Source of the DNA: an uncultured Oscillospiraceae bacterium
GTDB taxonomy: Bacteria; Bacillota; Clostridia; Oscillospirales; Oscillospiraceae
Direction: 5' to 3'
DNA: 23,365 nucleotides
Assembly: GCA_937915075.1 (NCBI GenBank)
Contig: CALDMA010000086.1
Location: 1-23,365 of the forward strand
Shown piece after piece: positions 11,812 to 20,355 of this stretch. Every line of letters starts with the position of its first letter. Position 1 is the stretch's first letter. The notes under the pieces were generated by a model. The model was not told where the DNA came from and did no database searches. It saw only the letters and a list, made by a program, of their open reading frames with translations. Made by a program: the position numbers and the translations under genes.

Positions 11812-13991
11812 GTCACCCCCTTGGCCACGCTGGCCGTCTTGCCCACGCGGCGGCTGTCCGCCTCGATGTACGGGCGCAGGTACCGCGCCAGAGCGCTCAT
11901 GCTGCCCTCAAAGCGCACCTCCACGTTGGTCTCCACACCGCCGTCCTGCTCCGCCATCACGGCGCGCAGCGCGTCCTGGATCACGCCCAGGGGCGTTTCC
12001 ACGTTGGTCCCGTGCTTCTGGTCGCCTACAATGGCCGCAAAGGGCTGGTTGGGCTTCAGCACGGCGCCGTCCGCCAGCCGCGGCAGCGCCACCTGCGCCA
12101 CCGTGGGGATGTTGAAGCCGAAGCTCTTGCCGCCGATCACCGGCACCCAGTCCGGGATGTCGAAGTGAATGCGGTTGATGGCGTTGATGACGGCGTTGAT
12201 GCCGTTGATGGCCCCGTTCACCACGCCCTCCACGAAGGTCAGAATGCCGTTGACAAAGTTCCGGAAGAAGTTGATGATGGGATCCAGCACCGTGGTCTTG
12301 AACCACTCGCCGATGCCGGAAAACCACGCCTTGATGCCGTCCACGCAGGCCTTCGCCTTCTCCTTGATGGTGTCCCAGTTCTTCGCCAGCACGATGCCCA
12401 CGGCCACCAGCGCGCCGATAGCCACGATGATCGCATTGATGGGCGACGCAGCCGCCCACAGCGCGATGCCGAAAGCCGTCACGGTGATGACCAGCAGCTG
12501 AAACAGGTCCTGGTTCTGCGCGATGGTGTCGCCCATGTTCTGCAGGTCGCTGGCGAACAGCTCCAGCACGTCCGTGATGACGCCGCCCGTCCACTTGGCT
12601 ACCGGTTGCAGGAAGTTCGTCCACACATCGTCGATCAGCGGCCCGACCGCCTCCAGGACGGCGTTCAAATAGCTGAAGGACCCACTCAGCAGATCCAGGA
12701 ATGCGGGGACCAGGCTGTTCACTGTCCACTTCGCCAGCGGCTCCAGCACGTTGTCATAGGCCCAGCCCAGCCCCTCGGCGATGGTCTCGCCCAGGGCGCC
12801 GGCGCTCTCCTTCAGCCGTCCCCAGCTTTCCGCCAGGTTCGTGAAGTCCAGGCTCTCCGCCGTCTTCTTCAGCCGCCGGAGGATCTTCTCCAGCCACGCG
12901 GCGCTCTCGGCCATTTCCTCGGTGCCGCTGGCGTCCCAGCTCACGTCGTAGTCCCCCGCCAGCGGTGTCTGCGCTGCCTCGGCCCCGCTGCCGCTGCTGC
13001 TGGCGCTGCCCAGCTTCTGCAGCTGGTCAAAGCCGAAGGTCTGCAGCTTCTCCGCCGCCCCCGCGGCCTGCTCCGTGCTGTCCGTCAGGTCGTCCATGGC
13101 GCTGGTGGCGCCGCTGATGCCGCCGGTGGCCGCCGTCATCTGCGTTTTTACGCCGAACACATTGGCAATGGCCTGGGCCGCCCGGTTGGCTGCCGCCGCC
13201 ACGGCGCCCAGGATGCTGGCCACCGTCCGGATCAGCGGCAGAAACACCTGGGCGATGGTCATAATGGCCTGTCCGAAGCTCTCCTGCACCTCGCCCAGTG
13301 CAAATTTAACCTGCCGGATGCGCCCGCTGGGCGTCTGGGCCAGCGCTTCGTTCATGCCGCCCACGCTGTCCTCCACCACGCTGGCCAGCACCGCCGCCCG
13401 CTGTGCCTCGTCCCCGTACTTGAGGATGGCCGCCTGAGCCTCTGTGAAGCTGTAGCCGTACCGGCTCAGCGCGCCGGTCTGGCCATTCATCACCTTGCCC
13501 AGCATGGTGGCGATATTCACGGCGTTCTCGCTGGTGGCGTTCAGTCCGTACTGCTGCGCCAGCATATCGTCCATCACGGGGATCAGCGTCTGCAGGCTGC
13601 TGCTCAGCCCCAGGTAGGTGCTCAGCTCCACCGCGCCGGCCTTGGCCACCTCGCCGTCCACCACGCCCAGCTTCTCCTGGGCGTCGCACAGGTCCAGGAT
13701 GCTCTGATACTCCGCCTGGCTGGCCGCCATGGTGTTCTTCATCACCTGGGCCAGCGCCGCGTTGTTCTCCTGCACCTCGTTATAGGCGTCCGCCGCCTCC
13801 TTGGCCAGCACGGCGAACCCGGCCACGCCCAGGGCGGAGCCCAGGCCCCGCAGCGCCCCCGTCATCTTGGCGCAGGCGCCCTCCAGCTTTCCCGTGGCCC
13901 GGTTCACGCTGGAGATCATCGTCACGATGCTGCCCGTGGCCTTCTTGCTCTGCTTCGTAATGGCCGAAAAATCCGCGCCTACGCGGACCAT
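11808..13991 (-). CDS. Tail tape measure protein
   Basis: The 727-residue protein is the longest in the tail cluster. It begins with an Ala-rich helical region (residues 1-70, then long helices to about 300), carries a Ser/Gly-rich break near 320-345, and has a hydrophobic section, ALWAAASPINAIIVAIGALV, near residue 520. A further helical segment (IINFFRNFVNGILTFVEGVV) and a C-terminal globular part follow. This is the usual make-up of tape measures, which set tail length and assist DNA entry. ATG 13991 is the first ATG in frame, but the best ribosome binding site lies about 19 nt upstream, so a non-ATG start is possible. Confidence 0.92.
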   Translation of the reverse strand: MVRVGADFSAITKQSKKATGSIVTMISSVNRATGKLEGACAKMTGALRGLGSALGVAGFAVLAKEAADAYNEVQENNAALAQVMKNTMAASQAEYQSILDLCDAQEKLGVVDGEVAKAGAVELSTYLGLSSSLQTLIPVMDDMLAQQYGLNATSENAVNIATMLGKVMNGQTGALSRYGYSFTEAQAAILKYGDEAQRAAVLASVVEDSVGGMNEALAQTPSGRIRQVKFALGEVQESFGQAIMTIAQVFLPLIRTVASILGAVAAAANRAAQAIANVFGVKTQMTAATGGISGATSAMDDLTDSTEQAAGAAEKLQTFGFDQLQKLGSASSSGSGAEAAQTPLAGDYDVSWDASGTEEMAESAAWLEKILRRLKKTAESLDFTNLAESWGRLKESAGALGETIAEGLGWAYDNVLEPLAKWTVNSLVPAFLDLLSGSFSYLNAVLEAVGPLIDDVWTNFLQPVAKWTGGVITDVLELFASDLQNMGDTIAQNQDLFQLLVITVTAFGIALWAAASPINAIIVAIGALVAVGIVLAKNWDTIKEKAKACVDGIKAWFSGIGEWFKTTVLDPIINFFRNFVNGILTFVEGVVNGAINGINAVINAINRIHFDIPDWVPVIGGKSFGFNIPTVAQVALPRLADGAVLKPNQPFAAIVGDQKHGTNVETPLGVIQDALRAVMAEQDGGVETNVEVRFEGSMSALARYLRPYIEADSRRVGKTASVAKGVT

Positions 13992-14008
13992 CAGATTTTT
14001 TACAGCGC

Positions 14009-14257
14009 CTATGCCTCCTCACCTCCAAACAGCTTGTTCAATGCCTGCACCTGGCGGTACATGGCCTCGTCGCTCATGGCGCGCGACGGCGCCGCCTCCG
14101 GAAACATCTTCTCGAAGGGCGGCAGCCCGTGCTTGCCCCACACCGCGCCGCGGATCATGGCCGCCAGGTTGTACAGGTTGGCCGCCGTCAGCCTCTGCCG
14201 CGCCGCCAGGGCCTCGCTCCGGGCCCTGGCGTACACGTTCAGCTGCGCCGGCGTCAT
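14009..14257 (-). CDS. Tail assembly chaperone, second (frameshifted) part
   Basis: The stand-alone ATG frame gives 82 helical residues (MTPAQLNVYARARSEALAAR, then EKMFPEAAPSRAMSDEAMYR). The same frame is open upstream to 14344, past a TGA at 14347-14345. There it encodes YDGGGWDWQRSLSVAAELGI, a segment typical of gpT-like extensions. It lies in the -1 frame relative to the gene at 14302-14652, and the two overlap from 14344 to 14302. A ribosomal frameshift would join them into one protein, as in lambda G/GT. The stop (TAG) lies 18 bp before the tape-measure ATG. Confidence 0.75.
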   Translation of the reverse strand: MTPAQLNVYARARSEALAARQRLTAANLYNLAAMIRGAVWGKHGLPPFEKMFPEAAPSRAMSDEAMYRQVQALNKLFGGEEA

Positions 14258-14301
14258 GCGTTCCCACTCCGCCGGGCCGATGCCCAGCTCCGCGGCGACG
14301 C

Positions 14302-14652
14302 TCAGACTGCGCTGCCAGTCCCAGCCGCCGCCGTCATAGGGCGGTCAGTCTCGCTGGGTGTCTCCTCGCTGCCGAAAGCCGCGGAGATCATCTCTCCCGC
14401 CTTGGCGATCAGCACCGGCAGGGGCGCTTTGTCCAGCAGGTCGTCCACCTGCTCCACCGTCAGCGCCGGATCCTCCTGGCGCAGCACGCAGTAGTACAGG
14501 CAGCTGAGGTTGTCGTAGTCCTCCACCGCCTCCTGCATCTTCGTCAGCGGGATATGCCGCAGCGCGCTGAAGGCTTTGAGGGCCTTGTGGCCCAGCCGCA
14601 GCTCGCGGGGCCGGTCAAGCTCGATAAAAACGGCGTCGTTCTTCTCATTCAT
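14302..14652 (-). CDS. Tail assembly chaperone, first part (gpG-like)
   Basis: The 116-residue protein starts MNEKNDAVFIELDRPRELRL and is followed by helices (KALKAFSALRHIPLTKMQEA, LTVEQVDDLLDKAPLPVLIA). It sits between the tail tube and the tape measure, the standard place for tail chaperones that coat the tape measure before tube growth. Its C-terminus (PMTAAAGTGSAV) overlaps the start of the -1 frame product. I see no perfect XXXYYYZ slip site; CCC in CGC-CCT may allow a single-tRNA slip. Confidence 0.75.
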   Translation of the reverse strand: MNEKNDAVFIELDRPRELRLGHKALKAFSALRHIPLTKMQEAVEDYDNLSCLYYCVLRQEDPALTVEQVDDLLDKAPLPVLIAKAGEMISAAFGSEETPSETDRPMTAAAGTGSAV

Positions 14653-14668
14653 GGCCTGTGCCCTCCTC

Positions 14669-15082
14669 TTAGCCGCCCGCGGTAGCCTTCAGCTCCGGCT
14701 TGCCGCACACCTTCACGGTGGCCTCGAAGGTGATGGCGCTGTCCACCTCCGCGCCGGTGGTGAACTTCGTCACCACGCCCTTGAACTCCCACGTCTTGCC
14801 GATAGCGGACGGGAAAACGATCTTGCAGTCCTGCTGCTCGCCACTGTGGAAGGCCTCCAGCACAGCCGCCTGGCCCTCGTCCGCGCCGTCCAGGAAGCCG
14901 CTGAGGCCCAGCTCGCCGCCGTCCTTAAAGCCCGCCAGGAAGTCCCGGTAGCCCGTGGAGTTGCCCAGATCGGTCACATCCACGGTGTCCGCGCTCAGAT
15001 CCAGGCCGCTGATGCTGTTCAGCCCGCCCACCGCCTGGGTGCCCAGGTTGAATTTAGTGCCTACGCCTACAGATTTACTCAT
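14669..15082 (-). CDS. Major tail tube protein
   Basis: This 137-residue protein begins MSKSVGVGTKFNLGTQAVGG and shows the alternating pattern of a beta-barrel tube subunit (DVTDLGNSTGYRDFLAGFKD, GGELGLSGFLDG). The C-terminal part (GVVTKFTTGAEVDSAITFEA, TVKVCGKPEL) is characteristic of siphophage tube proteins. Neighbours on each side (tail terminator and chaperone) agree. Confidence 0.88.
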   Translation of the reverse strand: MSKSVGVGTKFNLGTQAVGGLNSISGLDLSADTVDVTDLGNSTGYRDFLAGFKDGGELGLSGFLDGADEGQAAVLEAFHSGEQQDCKIVFPSAIGKTWEFKGVVTKFTTGAEVDSAITFEATVKVCGKPELKATAGG

Positions 15083-15085
15083 GTT

Positions 15086-15466
15086 TTATACCTCCAGATA
15101 GTTGATCCGCAGGGCGTATACCCTGCGCCACAGGTTGACTTCTCGCTCCTTGATGTCCGGGCTCTCCTGGGTAACTCTGGCCCGCTGGATCGCCAGCCCC
15201 GCGCCGCTGGTGCCCCGCAGCGCCTTCAGCGCCGCCGTCACCTTCGCGCCCAGCGCCGCCAGGTCCTTGGCGCCCTTGCCCACGGCGTCCACCTCAAAAG
15301 TGGCCGCACGCAGCGTCGTGTCCCCGTCCAGCTCCTCCACCGCCTCGTCGCGGTGCAGGATGTAGAACACAAACGGCGCAGCTGCGCCCTTGATGGCCGC
15401 CGCGGCGTACACCTTGTCCGGTGCCGCCGTTTCCAATGCCCTCACCACAGCCTGCTCAATGTCCAT
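15086..15466 (-). CDS. Tail terminator / completion protein (DUF3168-like)
   Basis: The 126-residue protein starts MDIEQAVVRALETAAPDKVY and has the compact alpha/beta pattern of tail terminators (FYILHRDEAVEELDGDTTL, TFEVDAVGKGAKDLAALGAK). These proteins cap the finished tail and join it to the head. Its start overlaps the end of the gp10-like gene by 11 nt, and it is followed by the tail tube gene. Confidence 0.78.
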   Translation of the reverse strand: MDIEQAVVRALETAAPDKVYAAAAIKGAAAPFVFYILHRDEAVEELDGDTTLRAATFEVDAVGKGAKDLAALGAKVTAALKALRGTSGAGLAIQRARVTQESPDIKEREVNLWRRVYALRINYLEV

Positions 15467-15971
15467 GCTGCTTCATCCACTCCTTGTCCAGATTTTCAGT
15501 CAGCGCCTTGACCATCTTGGCCTCCGCAGCCTGCCGGCTCTCCTCGGCCCCATCCCGCATGAAATGGTGGCCAGGTACGAAGTGCCCATCCCTGGCGATG
15601 TAGCCGAACTCCATGCTGTAGGGATAGTAGGCGTGGCCGTTGCCGGTCTGGGTGCTGCCGGCTGCGCCGGGATCCTTCACCGTTTTCTGAAAAACACTGT
15701 TGGCCTCATCGCCGCCCTTGAAGTCGATGCGGTACACCGCCTTCCCCTTCACCCTGGAGCGCTCCTTCTTCGTCCGGATGATGCCCCGCTTCATGGCGCC
15801 CGTCCGCACTGGCACGTCCCCGGCCTTAATGGCCCGCTTTGTCAGCGTGGCCGCCTTTCCGGCAGCCGACGTCACGCACTTCTGCGGCACGTCGCCCAGC
15901 GCCTTCACGGATTTCTTCAGTTCCGTCAGGTCTTTGCCGTCCCAGGTGACGTTAAAGCCGCTGTTGCTCAT
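15456..15971 (-). CDS. HK97 gp10-like tail completion protein
   Basis: I use ATG 15971, which overlaps the previous stop as ATGA, rather than a longer frame to 16205. The 171-residue product begins SNSGFNVTWDGKDLTELKKS. It includes TLTKRAIKAGDVPVRTGAMK and a C-terminal Y-rich segment (YYPYSMEFGYIARDG) ending in PGHHFMRDG. The R/K-rich VRTGAMKRGI motif and the phrase YSMEFG are standard in the gp10 family. It is a minor neck protein. Confidence 0.88.
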   Translation of the reverse strand: MSNSGFNVTWDGKDLTELKKSVKALGDVPQKCVTSAAGKAATLTKRAIKAGDVPVRTGAMKRGIIRTKKERSRVKGKAVYRIDFKGGDEANSVFQKTVKDPGAAGSTQTGNGHAYYPYSMEFGYIARDGHFVPGHHFMRDGAEESRQAAEAKMVKALTENLDKEWMKQHGH

Positions 15972-16303
15972 GCCTCGATCTCCTGGGCCATCAGCAGCAG
16001 GCTCTCGTGCCGTTCCTCCCAGTCGATCACCGACAGGATCCGGAACACCCGGCTGCCGTACAGCACCCGCCACGCGGCGCTGACGCCCTGGCGGTACCGC
16101 AGCCGGATCTTGTGGCTCACAGAGCTTTGCGCCTGCTCCGCCGCGTAGAACTCCCTGCCGCTGACCGGATCGATGGCCGCCCATACCGCGGCCTCCGTGG
16201 TCCACTGCTCGTCGTCGCTGTACAGGGGATCACCGTAGTCGTCCACAGCGCCGGTGCAGCTCTGCAGCAGCACCCGGTGCCGCAGCCTTCCCGCATCGAT
16301 CAT
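15968..16303 (-). CDS. Head-tail joining (head closure) protein
   Basis: I choose ATG 16303 because GGAAAGGAGG sits about 6 nt upstream; a frame opening at 16336 would run through the 16319-16337 hairpin. The 111-residue product (MIDAGRLRHRVLLQSCTGAV...GDPLYSDDEQWTTEAAVWAA...SGREFYAAEQ...HKIRLRYR...FRILSVIDWEERHESLLLMA) has the H-T_join pattern of SPP1 gp16 and HK97 gp8-like adaptors. It closes the head pore and joins it to the tail. Confidence 0.88.
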   Translation of the reverse strand: MIDAGRLRHRVLLQSCTGAVDDYGDPLYSDDEQWTTEAAVWAAIDPVSGREFYAAEQAQSSVSHKIRLRYRQGVSAAWRVLYGSRVFRILSVIDWEERHESLLLMAQEIEA

Positions 16304-16318
16304 GCCGTCCTCCTTTCC

Positions 16319-16337
16319 GGTGTCCGATCCGGACACC
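16319..16337. repeat. GTGTCC hairpin ahead of the head-closure gene
   Basis: GGTGTCCG at 16319-16326 pairs with CGGACACC at 16330-16337 around ATC. The same core with the same loop occurs at 5027-5043. It lies in the leader of the downstream gene. Confidence 0.6.
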
Positions 16338-16344
16338 TAAAGCA

Positions 16345-16383
16345 AAGCGCCGCAGGCCGCCCCGCAGGGCAGCCCCGGCGCTT
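16345..16383. terminator. Stem-loop after the gp6-like gene
   Basis: AAGCGCCG at 16345-16352 pairs with CGGCGCTT at 16376-16383. The minus-strand continuation after the stem is TGCTTTAGGTG, so the T run is short. The arrangement of this stem beside the GTGTCC hairpin is like the terminase junction at 22369-22453. It is a candidate weak terminator. Confidence 0.5.
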
Positions 16384-16386
16384 GCC

Positions 16387-16677
16387 TCATGTGGGCGTGG
16401 CTCCCACCTTCAGCTGCGTGATGACCGGGGGCAGCCCCAGCGGCAGGGGCGCTTCCGTTCCCACCGCGTCCCGGTGGTCGTAATAGTGCAGCGTCAGGCT
16501 CCACAGCGCCAGGTCGTACTGCGCGGCTTGGGCTGCGTCTGTCTCGCTGCGCCGGCAGCCGGCCCGCGTCAGATAGCCCTCCGCTGCGTCGCACAGCGAT
16601 GCGATCAGCGCGTCCTCTGCGTCGCCGTCCACACGCATATAGGTCTTGCACGCTGCGACCTGCGCCTCCGTAGCCAT
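16387..16677 (-). CDS. Head-tail connector (gp6-like)
   Basis: This 96-residue, mostly helical protein starts MATEAQVAACKTYMRVDGDA and continues EDALIASLCDAAEGYLTRAG. It then has an AQYDLALWSLTLHYYDHRDA helix and ends in GLPPVITQLK. This is the pattern of the Phg_QLRG/gp6 family, in which the QL(K/R) ending is typical. The protein forms a ring below the portal. GGAGG lies about 8 nt before its ATG, and the preceding gene stops 3 bp upstream. Confidence 0.88.
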   Translation of the reverse strand: MATEAQVAACKTYMRVDGDAEDALIASLCDAAEGYLTRAGCRRSETDAAQAAQYDLALWSLTLHYYDHRDAVGTEAPLPLGLPPVITQLKVGATPT

Positions 16678-16680
16678 GGC

Positions 16681-17022
16681 TCAGTCCTCCGCCCGGAGGT
16701 ACCGGGCCATCACCCAGCCGTCGCCCTGGCCGGTCTTGACGGGCAGCCAGCCGTCGGCCTCCTCGCCGGCGGTCTCCACGGTCTCGCCGTCGGCCAGCAC
16801 CGCCAGGATGCCCTGGTCCATGCCCGGCGCACACCGCAGGTGCAGCCCGCTGTTCCACGCCACGGCGTACCGCTTGGGTGAGGTCTGGACGGCAGGGGCC
16901 TCCGGAGCCGCCTGTGCCGCCGCCTGCGCGGTGTTCTGACCGTCCGCGCTCGCAGGGAGCGCCCCGGTCTGGGACGCAGCCTGCGCGCTCTCAGCGGCCT
17001 TGCTGACGTTGTTCTTGCTCAT
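16681..17022 (-). CDS. Small capsid-cluster protein with SH3-like domain
   Basis: The first 45 residues are a low-complexity Ala/Gln/Pro linker. Residues 50-113 form a bacterial SH3-like domain (AVAWNSGLHLRCAPGMDQGI, then a DGWLPVKTGQGDGWVMARYL segment). In bacteria such domains often bind cell-wall peptides. Here, just after the major capsid gene, the protein may be a capsid decoration or a minor virion protein. There is no signal peptide or catalytic site. The domain is clear; the role is open. Confidence 0.75.
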   Translation of the reverse strand: MSKNNVSKAAESAQAASQTGALPASADGQNTAQAAAQAAPEAPAVQTSPKRYAVAWNSGLHLRCAPGMDQGILAVLADGETVETAGEEADGWLPVKTGQGDGWVMARYLRAED

Positions 17023-17032
17023 GGTGTCCTCC

Positions 17033-18244
17033 TTAGCCCGCGGCCTTCTTCTTGAGGATGGTGAAGCCGTTGTGGCGGATCAGGTTTCCGCCCACCATAG
17101 CGTCGCCCAGGATGGTCAGCATACGCTCCACCGCCTTGGCGCTCTCGTCGATGCGGACGGTCATCTCACCGAACAGGGCCAGCTCGTAGTTCTGCGGATC
17201 GCCGTAGCACATGGTCAGCCCGCCGGCGGCAGCGCTGGCGAAGTCGGTCAGGTCCTTGCCGATGTTGTAGCCATAGGCTGCGCCGCCGTCCTCGATGGTG
17301 CCGTAGTTGGCGCCGGTGTGGCGCGTCTGGAACACCTTGAGCTTGTCGCTGTTGCGGATGCTGCCCAGCACCTTCAGGTCCGCCTTGGTCAGATACAGCT
17401 GGGCGTTCTCGCCGGTGCCCTCATCGTCGCCGTAGGCGTAGTACAGGGTGTCCAGCACGGTCTCGTCCAGTGCCGTGGCCTCCACGGTGTTGTAGATAGC
17501 GTCGCCCGCCTTGTTCTTGGCGGTCTTGATGCCGTACATCGCGGGGGAGGTCTGGCCGTCGCCGTTGTAGATCAGCGTGCAGATCTTCCGGCGCATGGCC
17601 TCCATGGCCAGCTCGTAGCACTTGGCGAAGTAGTCCGCCGGACTCAGCCGCTTGATGTTGCGGTCCACATAGGTGGTCACGTTCACCTCGTAGGGCTTCA
17701 GCTCCGCGTAGGCGAAGGTGGGATCACTGGCGGTGCGGGCCGTGCCGGCCAGCGTGGCCACAGCGCCCGCCTGGGCTGCCTGGGCGCTCACCAGGTAGGG
17801 CTCGATGAAGCCGCCCATGCCCTCCAGCGTCAGCACGCGCACCTGGTCGATGATGCGGCTCACGCCGCCGCCCACGGGGTTGCGGATCTCGGTGCCGCTG
17901 CCGGTGGGCTCCACCAGCGTAGTGGCAGCCAGAGTGGTGCTGTCCTTGGCCAGCAGGCCCCGGCGCAGGGACGCGATGTCCACGCTCATCTGTCCGTCGC
18001 GCAGCAGCTTCTGGCCCAGGGCCTCGGCCTTTTCCTTCTCGGCCTTCCTGTCCACAGGGGCCTCGTCCATGCGGCGCTGCTGCTCGGCCATCAGGAACTT
18101 CACGTTCTCGATGTCCTTGTCCACGCTCTCCAGCTTGCCCCGCAGTTCCGTGACCTTCTCCTGGTCGTTGGCCTTCAGCGCAGCCTCCGCATCGTCCAGG
18201 AACTTGGTGCGCTGGGCGCACAGGTCGATCATCTTCTGTTTCAT
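17033..18244 (-). CDS. Major capsid protein, HK97 fold
   Basis: The 403-residue protein has an N-terminal coiled-coil scaffolding (delta) domain of about 85 residues (KQKMIDLCAQRTKFLDDAEA, with KLESVDKDIENVKFLMAEQQ). The HK97-fold body follows, including GMGGFIEPYLVSAQAA, NVTTYVDRNIKRLSPADYFA and an LALFGEMTVRIDESAKAVER section near the end. Proteolysis by the upstream protease should remove the delta domain before maturation. It starts 12 bp after the protease gene stop, with AGGAGGACG ahead. Confidence 0.93.
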   Translation of the reverse strand: MKQKMIDLCAQRTKFLDDAEAALKANDQEKVTELRGKLESVDKDIENVKFLMAEQQRRMDEAPVDRKAEKEKAEALGQKLLRDGQMSVDIASLRRGLLAKDSTTLAATTLVEPTGSGTEIRNPVGGGVSRIIDQVRVLTLEGMGGFIEPYLVSAQAAQAGAVATLAGTARTASDPTFAYAELKPYEVNVTTYVDRNIKRLSPADYFAKCYELAMEAMRRKICTLIYNGDGQTSPAMYGIKTAKNKAGDAIYNTVEATALDETVLDTLYYAYGDDEGTGENAQLYLTKADLKVLGSIRNSDKLKVFQTRHTGANYGTIEDGGAAYGYNIGKDLTDFASAAAGGLTMCYGDPQNYELALFGEMTVRIDESAKAVERMLTILGDAMVGGNLIRHNGFTILKKKAAG

Positions 18245-18256
18245 GTTTCGTCCTCC

Positions 18257-19057
18257 TTAAAGTCTGATGGTTTTTCTCCGTTCCAGGTCGAGCCACGCCT
18301 CGTCCTGCCAGCGGATGCCTGTATGGTCTTCCGCGCCCTGCGCGGGGGGATCACTCTTATCTTGAGGCGCCGCAGCGCCGCCGTCTGCCGGGACCACCGG
18401 GTGCAGCGGATCGGCCTCCCTGGCCCCGCTGCGTACCAGCTGCTCATAGCGCTGCCGCAGCGTGCCGATGTCCGTGCCGCCCGCCGCGTTCCGCAGCGCG
18501 CCGGCCCAGGCCGGGGCGCCCTCGTCCGTCTGGGTGACGATCTCGTCGGCCAGGCCGCGTTCCACGGCCTCCTGGGCGCTCATCCAGCGTTCCTCGTCCA
18601 TCAGGCGGCTCAGCTCCTCCCGGCTGCACTTGCCGCCGCTTCGCAGCTCATAGGCGTTGAGGATGCTCTCCTTCCCCGCCTCCAGCATCTGCGCCGCCTG
18701 CCCCAGTGCCGCCGCGTTGCCCCAGGCCATGCACGAGGGGTTGTGGATCATCACCTGGCCCACCGGGCTCATGCGCCGCACCGTGCAGCCCTGCAGGATG
18801 GTGCTGGCCGCGCTGGCGGCGTAGCTCTGCACCTCGGCCACCACCCGGCGGCCACTCTGCCGCAGCAGGCTGTAGATCTCGAAGCCCGCCATCACCACAC
18901 CGCCGCCGCTGTTGATCTCCAGCACCAGCTCTTCACCCTCCGGAAGCTCCTCCAGGGCTCTCCGGATGTCCGAGGGGGCGGTGTTCTCCAGCTCGCACCA
19001 GTCATAGAGCCACTTGTCGTCGCTCATCACGATCTCGCCGTTGACCTTCACTCTCAT
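18257..19057 (-). CDS. ClpP-type prohead protease
   Basis: The 266-residue protein has the ClpP/S14 fold with INSGGGVVMAGFEIYSLL for substrate binding, the nucleophile S82 (QSYAASAAS) and the base H105 (VMIHNPS). The third member is probably in DEERWMSAQEA (154-156), where Glu may take the usual Asp place. The C-terminal 65 residues are a Pro/Asp-rich, poorly ordered tail. It cleaves the capsid delta domains during head maturation. Its start overlaps the portal stop as ATGA. Confidence 0.92.
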   Translation of the reverse strand: MRVKVNGEIVMSDDKWLYDWCELENTAPSDIRRALEELPEGEELVLEINSGGGVVMAGFEIYSLLRQSGRRVVAEVQSYAASAASTILQGCTVRRMSPVGQVMIHNPSCMAWGNAAALGQAAQMLEAGKESILNAYELRSGGKCSREELSRLMDEERWMSAQEAVERGLADEIVTQTDEGAPAWAGALRNAAGGTDIGTLRQRYEQLVRSGAREADPLHPVVPADGGAAAPQDKSDPPAQGAEDHTGIRWQDEAWLDLERRKTIRL

Positions 19058-20355
19058 GCGCCGTTACCTCCGTTTCCCGAATTTCTCTTGATACTCAGCT
19101 CCCGCCACACCGACAGGGGCACATAGTTCAGACTGGCGGTGTGCTCGCCGCCGCCCTCCACGTCCGGCATATCCTCCAGCGCCCGGATGTCGTTCACACT
19201 GTAGGCGCCGATCTGCCACATGGAGTTGTACCAGCTGCCGCGGGAGCTGCTGTCGCCCCGCAGCTCCGCCATCATGTTGATGCGGATCTCCAGCCCGTCG
19301 GCCCTCTCGCTGCGGTTCAGCAGCTTCTCCGTGGCCTCCTGCTCATACTGCGTCACGATGGGGTGCAGCGTGCCGGTGATGTACTCGATGGCGTTCTGTT
19401 CGTTGCTGCTGTAGCTCTGCTTGCCCTCCTGCAGCTTGTACAAAGGAACGCCGAAGAACCGGGCAATATCCCGCACGCTCAGCTCCGCGTTCTCCACAAA
19501 TTGGGCATCCCGCTGACTGATGCTGATGGCGTGGTACTTCATGCCGTTGTCCAGAACGGCGATGCGCCCGGCGTTGCCGGGGCCGCCCTGCCGGGCCTCC
19601 CACTCCTGCCGAACGTAGTCCTTCATATTCACTGTGGCCGTGGTGCCGTCCGCCTGGGCCACCTCCATGGTCCCGCTGATATCGCTGTCCACCTCCAGCA
19701 CGCCGCTGGGCTGGCCGCCGTTGATGTAATAGCTGCCGTTCCAGCTCTGGGCGGCCTTGGCGCTGGCGATGACCTCGCTGGCCCTCTCCAGCACGCTCAC
19801 GCCCTTCCAGCCGTTGTCGCTGTAGGCCATGACGTGGATCATGTCCATCCGGCCCACCCGCAGCAGCTTCCCGGTAAAGGGGTGTTCCACGTCATAGAAC
19901 GGCTCCCCCTCCGCGGTCATCATGGGCTGCACCAGCGTCCACGGCACGCCCACCAGGCGCACCGGCGCCAGCGTCCGGGGATCTCGCTCAATGAGCAGGT
20001 AGCCGTTGCCGCCGCAGTTGCGGCCCGCCTCCGCCACCTTCCTGGCCACGAAGGCCGTCTGCACGCTGTTGGCCCGCAGCCCCAGCAGGTCGTTCAGCGG
20101 GTGGTCGTCCCGCCGCTGCCGCGTTTTGGTGTCGAACACATACATGGGCAGCTTGGCGATGTCGCTGCTCAGCACCTCCACGCACCGGTCCACCGCGCTC
20201 AGCTTCAGCGCCGTGGAGGCCGTCACGTCCACGCTGTCCAGCCCCGCCGCCCGCAGGGATGCCACCGTCACCGCGTTCCGTGCCGGGGCCGCTGCGGCCT
20301 TGGGGGCGGTCAGCCGGCCCAGGCCCCGCACGATGCCGTTAGTCATCGCGCTCAC
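19054..20355 (-). CDS. Portal protein, HK97 gp3-like
   Basis: The 433-residue protein has the Phage_portal pattern: ALKLSAVDRCVEVLSSDIAK, LPMYVFDTKT, HPLNDLLGLRAN, GNGYLLIERD and IHVMAYSDNGWKGVSVLERA. The RDIARFFGVPLYKL segment and a glycine-rich C-terminus follow. Twelve copies should form the DNA entry ring. I keep GTG 20355 as the start; ATG 20346 is an alternative with a similar ribosome binding site. The previous gene overlaps it by 17 nt. Confidence 0.93.
   Translation of the reverse strand: MSAMTNGIVRGLGRLTAPKAAAAPARNAVTVASLRAAGLDSVDVTASTALKLSAVDRCVEVLSSDIAKLPMYVFDTKTRQRRDDHPLNDLLGLRANSVQTAFVARKVAEAGRNCGGNGYLLIERDPRTLAPVRLVGVPWTLVQPMMTAEGEPFYDVEHPFTGKLLRVGRMDMIHVMAYSDNGWKGVSVLERASEVIASAKAAQSWNGSYYINGGQPSGVLEVDSDISGTMEVAQADGTTATVNMKDYVRQEWEARQGGPGNAGRIAVLDNGMKYHAISISQRDAQFVENAELSVRDIARFFGVPLYKLQEGKQSYSSNEQNAIEYITGTLHPIVTQYEQEATEKLLNRSERADGLEIRINMMAELRGDSSSRGSWYNSMWQIGAYSVNDIRALEDMPDVEGGGEHTASLNYVPLSVWRELSIKRNSGNGGNGA

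Noticed and set aside
12012..14339. A 775-codon rightward open frame opposite the tape measure gene
   Set aside because: It mirrors the GC-rich codons of the tape measure and chaperone genes and shows no motifs of its own.
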